From contig JALHTS010000225.1 in the NCBI GenBank assembly GCA_022865965.1, positions 1 to 8,295 of the forward strand: 8,295 nt of DNA, read 5' to 3'. Both the position numbers and the translations under genes were made by a program. Positions 1 to 6,033 of the stretch are shown piece after piece (the stretch's first letter is position 1; each line of letters starts with the position of its first letter). The notes beneath the pieces are model-generated. The model was not told the origin of the DNA, ran no database searches, and worked only from the letters and a program-made list of their open reading frames with translations. The stretch is from Ignavibacteriaceae bacterium (lineage in GTDB: Bacteria > Bacteroidota > Ignavibacteria > Ignavibacteriales > Ignavibacteriaceae).

Positions 1-1
1 G

Positions 2-322
2 GAACTTGAGAATAATGATTTAATTAGTGACAGGGTATCTGGCAGAAATATAATTAGGTGTAGATTATCTGCCATTTATTCTTCCAGCCACAGCAAAATC
101 TATATTGGACAAACAGATAATCTTGAGAGAAGGTTATTTGAGCACAATAATGGATTACTGTCCACTTATACAAAAAGATATAAACCATGTCAGGTTGTAT
201 ATAAAGAAGATTATGAGACAAGAAGCGAAGCTCTAAAAAGAGAGAAGCAACTAAAATCACAAAAAGGCAGAGAATTTATGTGGAGAATGATTAAAGATAA
301 GATTGCAGGTTCGATCCGTTAG
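2..322 (+). CDS. GIY-YIG family endonuclease, 5' end outside window or degraded
   Basis: The frame is open from base 2 to the TAG at 320-322 (106 visible residues). It contains a single-domain GIY-YIG nuclease of the short UvrC-like type. Visible signature: AIY (residues 24-26, in place of GIY), YIG (34-36), the arginine region LERRL (41-45), and a catalytic-type glutamate in EALKREKQLK (E81). This family makes metal-dependent DNA cuts; a repair or homing role cannot be decided here. There is no ATG, GTG or TTG in frame, and the residues before AIY do not resemble the usual short leader of such proteins. The gene therefore either starts left of the window or has a damaged 5' end. Its last residues, IAGSIR, are encoded by a sequence that belongs to a repeated structured tail also found at 5891-5993. 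It runs opposite to the pan operon. Confidence 0.75.
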   Translation, partial: ELENNDLISDRVSGRNIIRCRLSAIYSSSHSKIYIGQTDNLERRLFEHNNGLLSTYTKRYKPCQVVYKEDYETRSEALKREKQLKSQKGREFMWRMIKDKIAGSIR

Positions 323-407
323 CTAATCCGTTAGTTGACGGACTCGCGGGGCCGAACCCCTCAGAAGTGCGAACTTGTGTTAACTTGTTCGCTTTTTTTA
401 TTTCATT
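239..407 (+). repeat. Copy 1 of GIY-YIG 3'-end plus structured tail repeat
   Basis: This stretch matches 5822-5993 in the same orientation. The part from 305 to 407 aligns without gaps to 5891-5993, with 7 differences in 103 positions. The upstream coding part is clearly more diverged and has a 3-nt indel. The tail starts inside the last codons of the nuclease gene and contains a 9-base direct repeat ATCCGTTAG (315-323 and 326-334). It has three hairpins: 327-332 with 337-342, 348-351 with 357-360, and 369-374 with 387-392. I see it as a dispersed element; its mobility is inference. Confidence 0.8.
369..399 (+). terminator. Rho-independent terminator of the GIY-YIG gene
   Basis: A perfect 6-bp stem GCGAAC/GTTCGC (369-374, 387-392) with a 12-nt loop is followed directly by seven T residues. 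It lies 46 nt after the GIY-YIG stop codon on the same strand. The minus-strand side has no T-run, so it should act only on plus-strand transcription. Confidence 0.65.
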
Positions 408-588
408 CCACACCCTAAACCCTTTACACTTGTTAACTAAAAAATGTTAGACTTAATCAATGCAATTAACTATTTTTGACTGCGGTTGATTTTAATATAG
501 AGTCACGTATAACTACACTTCGAAAAAATTCATATCAAAATGCTGAGTTGGTGGGGAAAGCAGATTCAAATATCCAGATGAATCTATA
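408..588. other. Spacer between repeat copy 1 and panD, no supported gene
   Basis: These 181 bases separate the converging GIY-YIG and pan units. A plus-strand frame from a TTG at 476 is open but runs on into antisense panD, and I recognise no family in it. A 6-bp inverted repeat AGATTC/GAATCT (562-567, 580-585) lies just past the panD stop. It has no T-run on either side, so I cannot call it the operon terminator. Confidence 0.4.
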
Positions 589-942
589 CTACTTACCACT
601 CTTACTTATTCCGTTTTTCTCATCCACAAAAACTATTTTTGGTTTAAAAGATTTTATTTCTTTCTCATCAATCTGGGCATAGCAGGCGATGATAATCAAA
701 TCATCTTTTTGCACTAATCTTGCTGCCGCACCATTTAATGAAATTTCACCATCTTTCCCGAGTATAACGTAAGTAGAAAATCTTGCACCGCTATTTATAT
801 TATAAATTTCTACTTTTTCAAATTCATTAAGGTTTGCAGCCTCAATTAACTTCTTATCTATTGCAATACTTCCTTCATAATTTAAATCAGCACCGGTTAC
901 AACAGCTCTGTGTATCTTAGATTTTAAAACAGTTAGTATCAT
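589..942 (-). CDS. panD: Aspartate 1-decarboxylase
   Basis: A pyruvoyl enzyme that decarboxylates L-aspartate to beta-alanine, the second substrate of PanC. The proenzyme is 117 residues, a normal length. The self-cleavage site Gly24-Ser25 is in the context YEGSIAID; Ser25 would become the pyruvoyl group. Lys9, Arg54, Thr57 and Tyr58 stand at the positions of the known active-site and processing residues. The N-terminal [16 protein letters not shown] is typical of the family. The ATG lies one base after the coaX stop with GAGAA about 8 nt upstream, so translation is probably coupled. It is the last gene of the minus-strand pan/CoA operon. A separate PanZ/PanM maturation factor is not seen in the window. 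Confidence 0.96.
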   Translation of the reverse strand: MILTVLKSKIHRAVVTGADLNYEGSIAIDKKLIEAANLNEFEKVEIYNINSGARFSTYVILGKDGEISLNGAAARLVQKDDLIIIACYAQIDEKEIKSFKPKIVFVDEKNGISKSGK

Positions 943-943
943 A

Positions 944-1726
944 TTATTTCTCTTTCTGTAAATTCATTTTAGATGAATAGTAAAGTCCTCTTAAAACAAG
1001 TTCGGGATTAATTGTATCGAATAATCCGGCATTGTTAAACATATTTGCAAAACCACCGGTACCTATAATGAAAGGTTTTGTTCCACCGAACGCCTCCTGC
1101 GATACTCTCGTAATTATTTCTTTTGTAATTCCAATATGACCAAAAAATAATCCAGCCTGAATGCTGTCTTTAGTGGTCTGTCCAATTACTTTTTCGGGCA
1201 CCGCTATTTCTACAGCAGGAAGTTTTGCCGTTTTACTTTCTAATGCTTCCATCGATATTCTTATCCCGGGAACGATTGCACCGCCTAAATATTCTTTCTG
1301 TTTAGATATCACATCAAAAGTAGTTGCAGTTCCAAAATCCATAACAACAATATTTTTATTTGGATATAAATTTATTGCCGCAATTGCATTGGCAATTCTG
1401 TCACTGCCTACCTCTTGCGGATTTAGGTATTTAATTTTTAGTCCTGTTTTTACTCCTGCTTTCAGAATAAAAGGGTCAATATCAAAATATTTAATACATC
1501 CATTCCGTATTGAATAAACAACATCCGGCACTACTGAACACATTGCTATTCCGGAAATATCTTTTGGGTTTACGTTATTTTCCCTAAGAACTTCTCTAAG
1601 AAATATTCCAATCTCATCTGATGATGGAGATAATTTTGATGATTTACGAAATTGCAAAACTATCTTATCATCTTCAAACACACCCCCATATATTTGAGTG
1701 TTACCGATATCAAGGCAAAGTAGCAT
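944..1726 (-). CDS. coaX: Type III pantothenate kinase
   Basis: Phosphorylates pantothenate to 4'-phosphopantothenate with ATP, the first step from vitamin to CoA. It is 260 residues and complete. Family motifs in order: DIGNT (6-10, phosphate-binding loop), GSDR (107-110, with the catalytic-type aspartate 109), DFGTATT (130-136), GGAIVPGI (148-155), [10 protein letters not shown] (181-190) and IGTGGFA (221-227). These define the acetate/sugar-kinase-fold type III enzyme rather than CoaA or the staphylococcal type II form. Type III enzymes are known to need a monovalent cation and to escape feedback inhibition by CoA. The ATG is preceded by AGAGGAG at good spacing, and only 12 nt separate it from the coaBC stop. 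Confidence 0.95.
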   Translation of the reverse strand: MLLCLDIGNTQIYGGVFEDDKIVLQFRKSSKLSPSSDEIGIFLREVLRENNVNPKDISGIAMCSVVPDVVYSIRNGCIKYFDIDPFILKAGVKTGLKIKYLNPQEVGSDRIANAIAAINLYPNKNIVVMDFGTATTFDVISKQKEYLGGAIVPGIRISMEALESKTAKLPAVEIAVPEKVIGQTTKDSIQAGLFFGHIGITKEIITRVSQEAFGGTKPFIIGTGGFANMFNNAGLFDTINPELVLRGLYYSSKMNLQKEK

Positions 1727-1738
1727 ATCTACTCCTCT

Positions 1739-2968
1739 TTATACTTTTATTATTTGTTCAATTTCAATTGCAAGCTGTGTTGAGTTTTCAACATTCTTCA
1801 GCAAAGCCGATTTGTTGAATATGTAATAATTTGTTTGAATCCCATCCTTAGTTCTATCCTGCAAATGATTCAATACAACAAAATCTGCATTAGAATGCTT
1901 TAATAGTTTACCAACTTCTTTTTTTGATTCATCTAAACTTGAGCTTCCTGAAAATTTGAAAGCAAATAAAACAACATCTTTATTTTTTGATATTGATTTT
2001 ATTTTATCAACAATTTTGGAAGTGGGTTTTAAGTTAATTGTTAAATTGCTAAGTTCGGAATCCAGTTTACTTTTTCCCGATCCTGATAAAGCAAGTTCTT
2101 CAGATTTGATTTTATCAACTGTGTAATCACTTATTGCTGCAAGATGAATAACCGAATCATAATAATTACTTTCTAATAACTCATTTAAAGTTTCTTTGAA
2201 GTTTTGAAAATCTCTATACTGAATATTATTGGTTTTGTTATTTGGAAGTAGAGTATTTATCCCGTGCAGATATGTTACTTTATATCCCTTTGATGAAAGA
2301 TGATCCGCAATTGTGGCAGCGGTATTGCCGGTGCTTAAGTTGGTAATGAACCTGACACCATCAATAGATTCTCTTGTTGCACCTGCTGTTATTAGAATTG
2401 ATTTTTTAGAATCTGAATTTCCATTCTGATTGTTAAGCACATCAACAATGTGATCGTAAATATGATCAGGATCAAATAGTTTCCCTTCACCAATATCTCC
2501 GCAAGCTAAATGTCCGGAATCAGTAGGCAGTATATCAACTCCCCAGTCTTTTAATCTTTTTAATGATTCCTGTGTTGCGGGATGTTTGTACATTGCCGTA
2601 TTCATAGCGGGAGCAATCAAGTAAGGTTTATCCCAGCTGTGTGCAAGAAATAAAGAGGTTACGAGATTATCCGCAATTCCGTTTGCCATTTTATTAATCG
2701 TGTTAGCACTTGCCGGACAAAGGATAATTAGATCAGCCCATTTCATAAGATTAATGTGGCTCATCATCTTACCATCTTCATATTGATCAATCAAAACAGG
2801 TTTACCAGTTAAACCTTCTAAAGTAGCTTTGCCGATAAAATGAAGTGATGAAGTCGTTACAACAGTCTGTACATCAAATCCGTTTTGCACCAATTTTGAA
2901 ATAAGATACGCACTTTTATAAGCTGCGATAGATCCGGAAATTTTAAATAATATTTTAGATTTTAACAT
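1739..2968 (-). CDS. coaBC: Bifunctional phosphopantothenoylcysteine decarboxylase / phosphopantothenate-cysteine ligase
   Basis: Converts 4'-phosphopantothenate plus cysteine to 4'-phosphopantetheine in two steps. Numbering is from the upstream TTG at 2974 (411 residues). The N-terminal CoaC flavoprotein has SGSIAAYK (13-20), a catalytic-type His73 in SHINLMKWAD, PAMNTAMY (122-129, with the substrate-binding Asn125) and Cys158 in GHLACGD. The C-terminal CoaB domain starts near residue 190 with ITAGATRESIDGVRFITN (195-212) and has AAISDY (279-284) and KIKS (288-291). CoaB is divergent: FAFKFSGS (337-344) replaces the usual GFAAET-like stretch. I chose the ATG at 2968 (409 residues), because GAGG lies 10 nt upstream and only 4 nt from the TTG. 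The gene overlaps panC by 14 nt. Confidence 0.93.
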   Translation of the reverse strand: MLKSKILFKISGSIAAYKSAYLISKLVQNGFDVQTVVTTSSLHFIGKATLEGLTGKPVLIDQYEDGKMMSHINLMKWADLIILCPASANTINKMANGIADNLVTSLFLAHSWDKPYLIAPAMNTAMYKHPATQESLKRLKDWGVDILPTDSGHLACGDIGEGKLFDPDHIYDHIVDVLNNQNGNSDSKKSILITAGATRESIDGVRFITNLSTGNTAATIADHLSSKGYKVTYLHGINTLLPNNKTNNIQYRDFQNFKETLNELLESNYYDSVIHLAAISDYTVDKIKSEELALSGSGKSKLDSELSNLTINLKPTSKIVDKIKSISKNKDVVLFAFKFSGSSSLDESKKEVGKLLKHSNADFVVLNHLQDRTKDGIQTNYYIFNKSALLKNVENSTQLAIEIEQIIKV

Positions 2969-3719
2969 TATCAATAAACCTCACGTTTCCAAGATAAACA
3001 GCGCCAAACCGTCTGTTATCAATTTGTTCAATGTATTCAACTTTAAATCCCTTTTTCCTCAATAGCGATTTTATCTTATCGTTTGATAATGAGGAAGCAA
3101 GACTTTTAGGAAATTCAACTGCTTTAATTTTTTGTTCTTCAGAAAGCCTAAGATTTCTCGAACTAAGTGCCAAACCTTCTTTAGTGCGGACAGTTGGAAG
3201 TGATACAATTTTTGTATCGATAAAGAAAGCCTTAACCAGCCCTTCTATCAACTTCAATTGCTGGTAATCTTTTTCACCAAAGTATGCTCGGTCAGGTTTT
3301 ACAAGATTTAATAGTTTAAGCACAACGGTTAGTACGCCATCAAAATGTCCGGGACGAAATTTGCCGCAAAGAATTTTGCTTAAGTTTGACTCGACAACTT
3401 TGTATTCATAATTATCCGGATAAATGTCTTCATACGACGGGTTAAGGAGAAAATCAACATTTAACTTTTTAAGTTTACTCAAATCCTCTTTTATTGTAAT
3501 CGGATAATTCTTAAAATCCTTCTGATTATTAAATTGAGTTGGATTTACAAAAATTGTTACCACTGTTATATCATTTTGCTGTATAGATTTTTTAATCAAC
3601 GCTAGGTGTGCATCATGCAAAGCACCCATTGTCGGCACCAATCCAACAGTTTTATTAAGAAAGACATCGCTTTTTCGTATGGCTTTCCACTTATTTAATT
3701 CTTTAATAACCTTTGTCAT
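2955..3719 (-). CDS. panC: Pantothenate synthetase (pantoate-beta-alanine ligase)
   Basis: ATP-dependent condensation of pantoate with beta-alanine through a pantoyl-adenylate. The nucleotidyltransferase fold is shown by PTMGALHDAH (29-38, the HIGH-like motif with His35 and His38), NPTQF (59-63), FRPGHFDGVLTVV (121-133), FGEKDYQQ (147-154) and TKEGLALSSRN (179-189, the KMSKS-like loop). At 254 residues it is about 25 shorter than typical enzymes; the shortening is in the C-terminal domain, while every catalytic motif is intact. Its ATG shares one base with the panB stop (TAATG), and AAGGA lies just upstream inside panB, so the two are probably translationally coupled. Confidence 0.96.
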   Translation of the reverse strand: MTKVIKELNKWKAIRKSDVFLNKTVGLVPTMGALHDAHLALIKKSIQQNDITVVTIFVNPTQFNNQKDFKNYPITIKEDLSKLKKLNVDFLLNPSYEDIYPDNYEYKVVESNLSKILCGKFRPGHFDGVLTVVLKLLNLVKPDRAYFGEKDYQQLKLIEGLVKAFFIDTKIVSLPTVRTKEGLALSSRNLRLSEEQKIKAVEFPKSLASSLSNDKIKSLLRKKGFKVEYIEQIDNRRFGAVYLGNVRFIDNVKI

Positions 3720-4507
3720 TAATAGCTTTCCTTTTCACCCGGGAATGTTTTTAATTTAACTTCCTGATCATAACGGTTAAGTGCATCTTTAATTAATTCA
3801 TATCCATTTAAATATTTTCTCAAAAACTTAGGATTAAAACTTTTAGATAAACCAAGTAAATCATGTAAAACAAGTACTTGTCCTGAAGTATAAGATCCAG
3901 CTCCAATTCCTATTGTTGGGATACGAATAGATTCTGTTATTTCTTTTGCTAGTTGAGCCGGAATCAATTCAAGCACTATGGAAAAACATCCTGCATCTTC
4001 TAAAGCTTTTGCATCATTAATTAGCTGGTTGGAAGTCTCTTCATTTTTCCCTTGAAGTACATATCCACCTATACTATTTACAGATTGAGGTGTAAGACCA
4101 ATATGCCCCATAACAGGAACTCCCGAATCTACAATGTGTTTTATTGTTGCAACATTTGAACCGGCACCTTCAATTTTAACAGCGTTTGCACCGAGCTTAA
4201 CAAATTTATCAACGGTTTCAATAGCGTATTGATCACCTTTTCTGTGCGCAAGGAAAGGCATATCTGCAATTAATAACTTTTCTGTTAAGCCTCTTTTCAC
4301 TGCCGCAAGATGATAAGACATCATCTCAACTTCTGCATTAACTGTAGTGTCAAATCCATGCATAACCATAGCTGCGCTATCGCCAACTAATACAGCGTCT
4401 ATATCTGTATCATTTATTATTAATGCAGACCAATAATCATAACACGTAACTACAGAAATTGGTTTATTGCTTTCTTTGCTGATCTTAAATTCATTTATTG
4501 TTTTCAA
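3719..4507 (-). CDS. panB: 3-methyl-2-oxobutanoate hydroxymethyltransferase
   Basis: Transfers a hydroxymethyl group from 5,10-methylenetetrahydrofolate to alpha-ketoisovalerate, giving ketopantoate, the first committed step. It is a TIM-barrel enzyme of 262 residues, normal length. Visible motifs are VGDSAAMV (41-48, metal ligand Asp43), ADMPF (81-85, metal ligand Asp82), VKIEG (110-114), GHIGLTPQS (134-142), VLELIPAQLAKEI (178-190, general-base-type Glu180), PTIGIGAG (197-204) and GQVLVLHDLLG (209-219). The start is TTG, supported by AAGGAG 7 nt upstream inside the preceding gene. It overlaps that gene by 17 nt. The product is the substrate for a ketopantoate reductase, which is not otherwise recognised in this operon. 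Confidence 0.96.
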   Translation of the reverse strand: MKTINEFKISKESNKPISVVTCYDYWSALIINDTDIDAVLVGDSAAMVMHGFDTTVNAEVEMMSYHLAAVKRGLTEKLLIADMPFLAHRKGDQYAIETVDKFVKLGANAVKIEGAGSNVATIKHIVDSGVPVMGHIGLTPQSVNSIGGYVLQGKNEETSNQLINDAKALEDAGCFSIVLELIPAQLAKEITESIRIPTIGIGAGSYTSGQVLVLHDLLGLSKSFNPKFLRKYLNGYELIKDALNRYDQEVKLKTFPGEKESY

Positions 4508-5237
4508 CTATCTTCTCCTTAGTCATTTTATTATATGCCTCTAAAAAAGAAATGTAAATGCTTTTAGCCGGGAGATCATTTAAACTTTCAAGATGTTTTT
4601 GGATTGTGTTTTTATCATTTCGTTGAATTGGCCCAGTAAGCGGTGCCGCATTATTTTTTAGATTGTCTGTGATAGTGGTTAAATATAAGTATGCTGCTGA
4701 CTCAGGGATATTCTTCGATTTTAAATAATCAAAAAAGAATTGCCAAATTATCGTTGTAAAACTTCCACTAAGTACACAAAAAGCGTGGTAAAGAGTTTTC
4801 TCGCTTGATTCGATTTGGTAGTTGGGATTTTTTAGTCCCGGGAATAATTCAATAAAACTCTTTCTACCTTTTTCAGTGATAAAGGTTATTGATTCATACT
4901 TATCAATGCCATAAAGTTCATCAGTAAAAGACATCAATGGATGAGCGCTTTCAGCAAGACTTGTAGAAAGCATTCCTGAACAATGTATCCAGGTTTTGTC
5001 ATCAGATAATTTTTTGCGATTGTGATCAAGGAAGTTTTCGATTTCATCATCTTTAATTAAAACTAATACACTTTTAGCAGATTGCCCTATTGACTGAAAT
5101 AATTCTTCTGAACTTCTGGTCCAAACTCTATAAGAAATATTCTTTAAAGAAAAATAATGCTGGAAATGTTTTGAGAGTCTGCCGTTGCCGGCGATTAGGT
5201 ATGAATACTGTTTACTTTTTGCTGGTACCTGTCTCAA
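4491..5237 (-). CDS. Rossmann-like plus DUF2520 protein, candidate ketopantoate reductase
   Basis: A 248-residue protein with an N-terminal dinucleotide-binding fold and a helical C-terminal DUF2520 domain, related to the 6-phosphogluconate dehydrogenase-like reductases. Visible: SYLIAGNGRLSKHF (12-25, a glycine motif whose third glycine is serine), WIHCSG (83-88), HPLMSF (99-104), YHAFCVLSGSF (150-160) and LTGPIQRND (200-208), followed by HL at 215-216. It is the first gene of the pan operon and overlaps panB. DUF2520 genes also sit beside panC in actinobacteria such as Mycobacterium tuberculosis. Since no panE is visible, reduction of ketopantoate to pantoate is a reasonable guess, not a demonstrated role. 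The start is TTG: a stop lies two codons upstream, no ATG precedes the glycine motif, and the ribosome site is weak. Confidence 0.85.
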   Translation of the reverse strand: MRQVPAKSKQYSYLIAGNGRLSKHFQHYFSLKNISYRVWTRSSEELFQSIGQSAKSVLVLIKDDEIENFLDHNRKKLSDDKTWIHCSGMLSTSLAESAHPLMSFTDELYGIDKYESITFITEKGRKSFIELFPGLKNPNYQIESSEKTLYHAFCVLSGSFTTIIWQFFFDYLKSKNIPESAAYLYLTTITDNLKNNAAPLTGPIQRNDKNTIQKHLESLNDLPAKSIYISFLEAYNKMTKEKIVENNK

Positions 5238-5688
5238 GGATCAAGTCCAATATTTTTAATTACAGAAAAAGTAGCCTTCTTAAAAAGATAGACTCTGTTT
5301 TATTACGTGTAAAAATATCATAAAAAAGCGGTTAATTGCAAGGGATAATTTTTTATAATCTATTCGGTTTTTTCCACCAGCCCAGCAATATAAAAACTAG
5401 TATCGGTATGAGAAGAGAAGTAGGACCCGTCATGTACCCACATATTGAATTTCATTTCTTAAAATAGATTTTAATTTTTTTCATTCCAATTTTTTACATA
5501 AAAAAATTCCCATCCTCCTCCACCGACTGGGAATATTAACATCATAAATCAAAATCACTCTAAACAAAGATATCCATAAACTCACCAAAGTTATTCTTCA
5601 GTTTGAATATTCCACTTTTATTAGGCAGCCCTTGACTTTAATGAGCGTTGAGTAATGTTTAATGACCAAATTTCCCTGACCTTATAAC
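5238..5688. other. Gene-poor leader region upstream of the pan operon
   Basis: About 450 bases without a gene I can support. The region must hold the promoter of the pan operon, unless that is transcribed from further upstream. On the minus strand I see a weak TTGCAA (5332-5337 complement) with an AT-rich stretch behind it, and no convincing -10 box at proper spacing. It also holds a terminator-like hairpin (5500-5534) and a 26-codon hydrophobic reading frame (5353-5433, minus), which is listed only as a finding. Short open fragments on the minus strand between 5570 and 5650 look like remains of coding sequence, but I cannot name them. Confidence 0.4.
5500..5534 (-). terminator. Candidate rho-independent terminator, minus strand
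   Basis: On the minus strand ATTCCCA and TGGGAAT form a perfect 7-bp stem (5528-5534 with 5506-5512) around a 15-nt GGA-rich loop, followed directly by a run of T residues (complement of 5500-5506). It would stop transcription arriving from the methionine cluster before it enters the pan operon. It lies about 500 nt past the last gene of that cluster, which is far for a dedicated terminator. A short unrelated reading frame also crosses it. Confidence 0.45.
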
Positions 5689-5810
5689 TTAAATAATCCA
5701 GGCTCTACTTACATTAAATTTTCTCTCCAACTGAGCTTGGTTAAGGACAAATCCTTTTCAATGTATGTTTTATATTCTGTTACTAATTCTATGTATGATC
5801 CTACCCCCAT
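5689..5810 (-). pseudogene. Frameshifted helix-turn-helix fragment, possibly from a recombinase
   Basis: Two minus-strand frames join into one plausible protein piece. An ATG at 5810 opens MGVGSYIELVTEYKTYIEK; after a one-base shift at an A-run near 5755, the neighbouring frame continues KGFVLNQAQLERKFNVSRAW, then meets TAA at 5689-5691. The second half has the shape of a DNA-binding helix-turn-helix (QAQLxRxFNVSRxxI), as found in ParB-like proteins and at the C-terminus of some serine recombinases. The fragment abuts the truncated GIY-YIG copy at about 5819, which points to a site where mobile sequences have inserted and decayed. The assignment to a recombinase is a guess. Confidence 0.4.
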
Positions 5811-5818
5811 ATTGTAGA

Positions 5819-5908
5819 CAAAGAGAAAAGCAATTTAATTCACAAAAAGGCAGAGAATTTATTTGGAATCTTGTTAAAGAGAAAAGGGTTGCAGGTTCGA
5901 TCCGTTAG
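5819..5908 (+). pseudogene. 3' remnant of a GIY-YIG endonuclease gene
   Basis: The plus-strand frame reads REKQFNSQKGREFIWNL and ends VAGSIR before TAG (5906-5908). It aligns with residues 80-106 of the GIY-YIG protein at the left end of the window (REKQLKSQKGREFMWRM...IAGSIR). The GIY, YIG and arginine motifs are all missing, so it cannot be an active nuclease. Only the part containing the catalytic-type glutamate and the C-terminal tail remains. The similarity starts abruptly at about 5819, next to an unrelated minus-strand fragment, which marks a truncation junction. Confidence 0.7.
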
Positions 5909-5993
5909 CTAATCCGTCAGTTGACGGACTCGCGGAGCCGAGGCTCTCAGAAGTACGAACTTGTGTTAACTTGTTCGCATTTTTTATTTCATT
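5822..5993 (+). repeat. Copy 2 of GIY-YIG 3'-end plus structured tail repeat
   Basis: Second copy of the element at 239-407, same orientation, about 5.6 kb away. The 5891-5993 part keeps all three hairpins. Stem A is 5913-5918 with 5923-5928 and has a C-G pair where copy 1 has a U-G. Stem B is 5935-5938 with 5943-5946 and has an A-T pair replacing a G-C pair. Stem C is centred on CGAAC/GTTCG (5956-5960, 5973-5977) with T-rich sequence after it. Stem C is weaker as a terminator than in copy 1 because of an A-C mismatch. The copy lies antisense just after the methionine cluster. Confidence 0.8.
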
Positions 5994-6033
5994 TCAGCTT
6001 TTTCTAGTTTTCTGGCCTTTTTATATGGGATGC

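Noticed and set aside
54..260. 68-residue minus-strand open frame
   Set aside because: It is antisense to the GIY-YIG domain, whose AIY, YIG and glutamate motifs are clear on the plus strand.
305..400. tRNA gene suggested by GGTTCGATCC
   Set aside because: No acceptor stem, D-arm or anticodon arm can be folded around it, and the 3' half of a T-stem is missing.
1161..1517. 118-residue plus-strand open frame opposite coaX
   Set aside because: It is wholly antisense to coaX, which has every family motif. The translation shows no recognisable domain.
589..5237. Horizontal transfer of the pan operon as a recent island
   Set aside because: Base composition and codon style look the same as in the methionine cluster. 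The flanking repeats alone do not prove transfer.
5353..5560. CRISPR array or riboswitch in the pan operon leader
   Set aside because: There are no regularly spaced repeats, and no riboswitch core that I recognise; only one simple hairpin with a T-run is seen.
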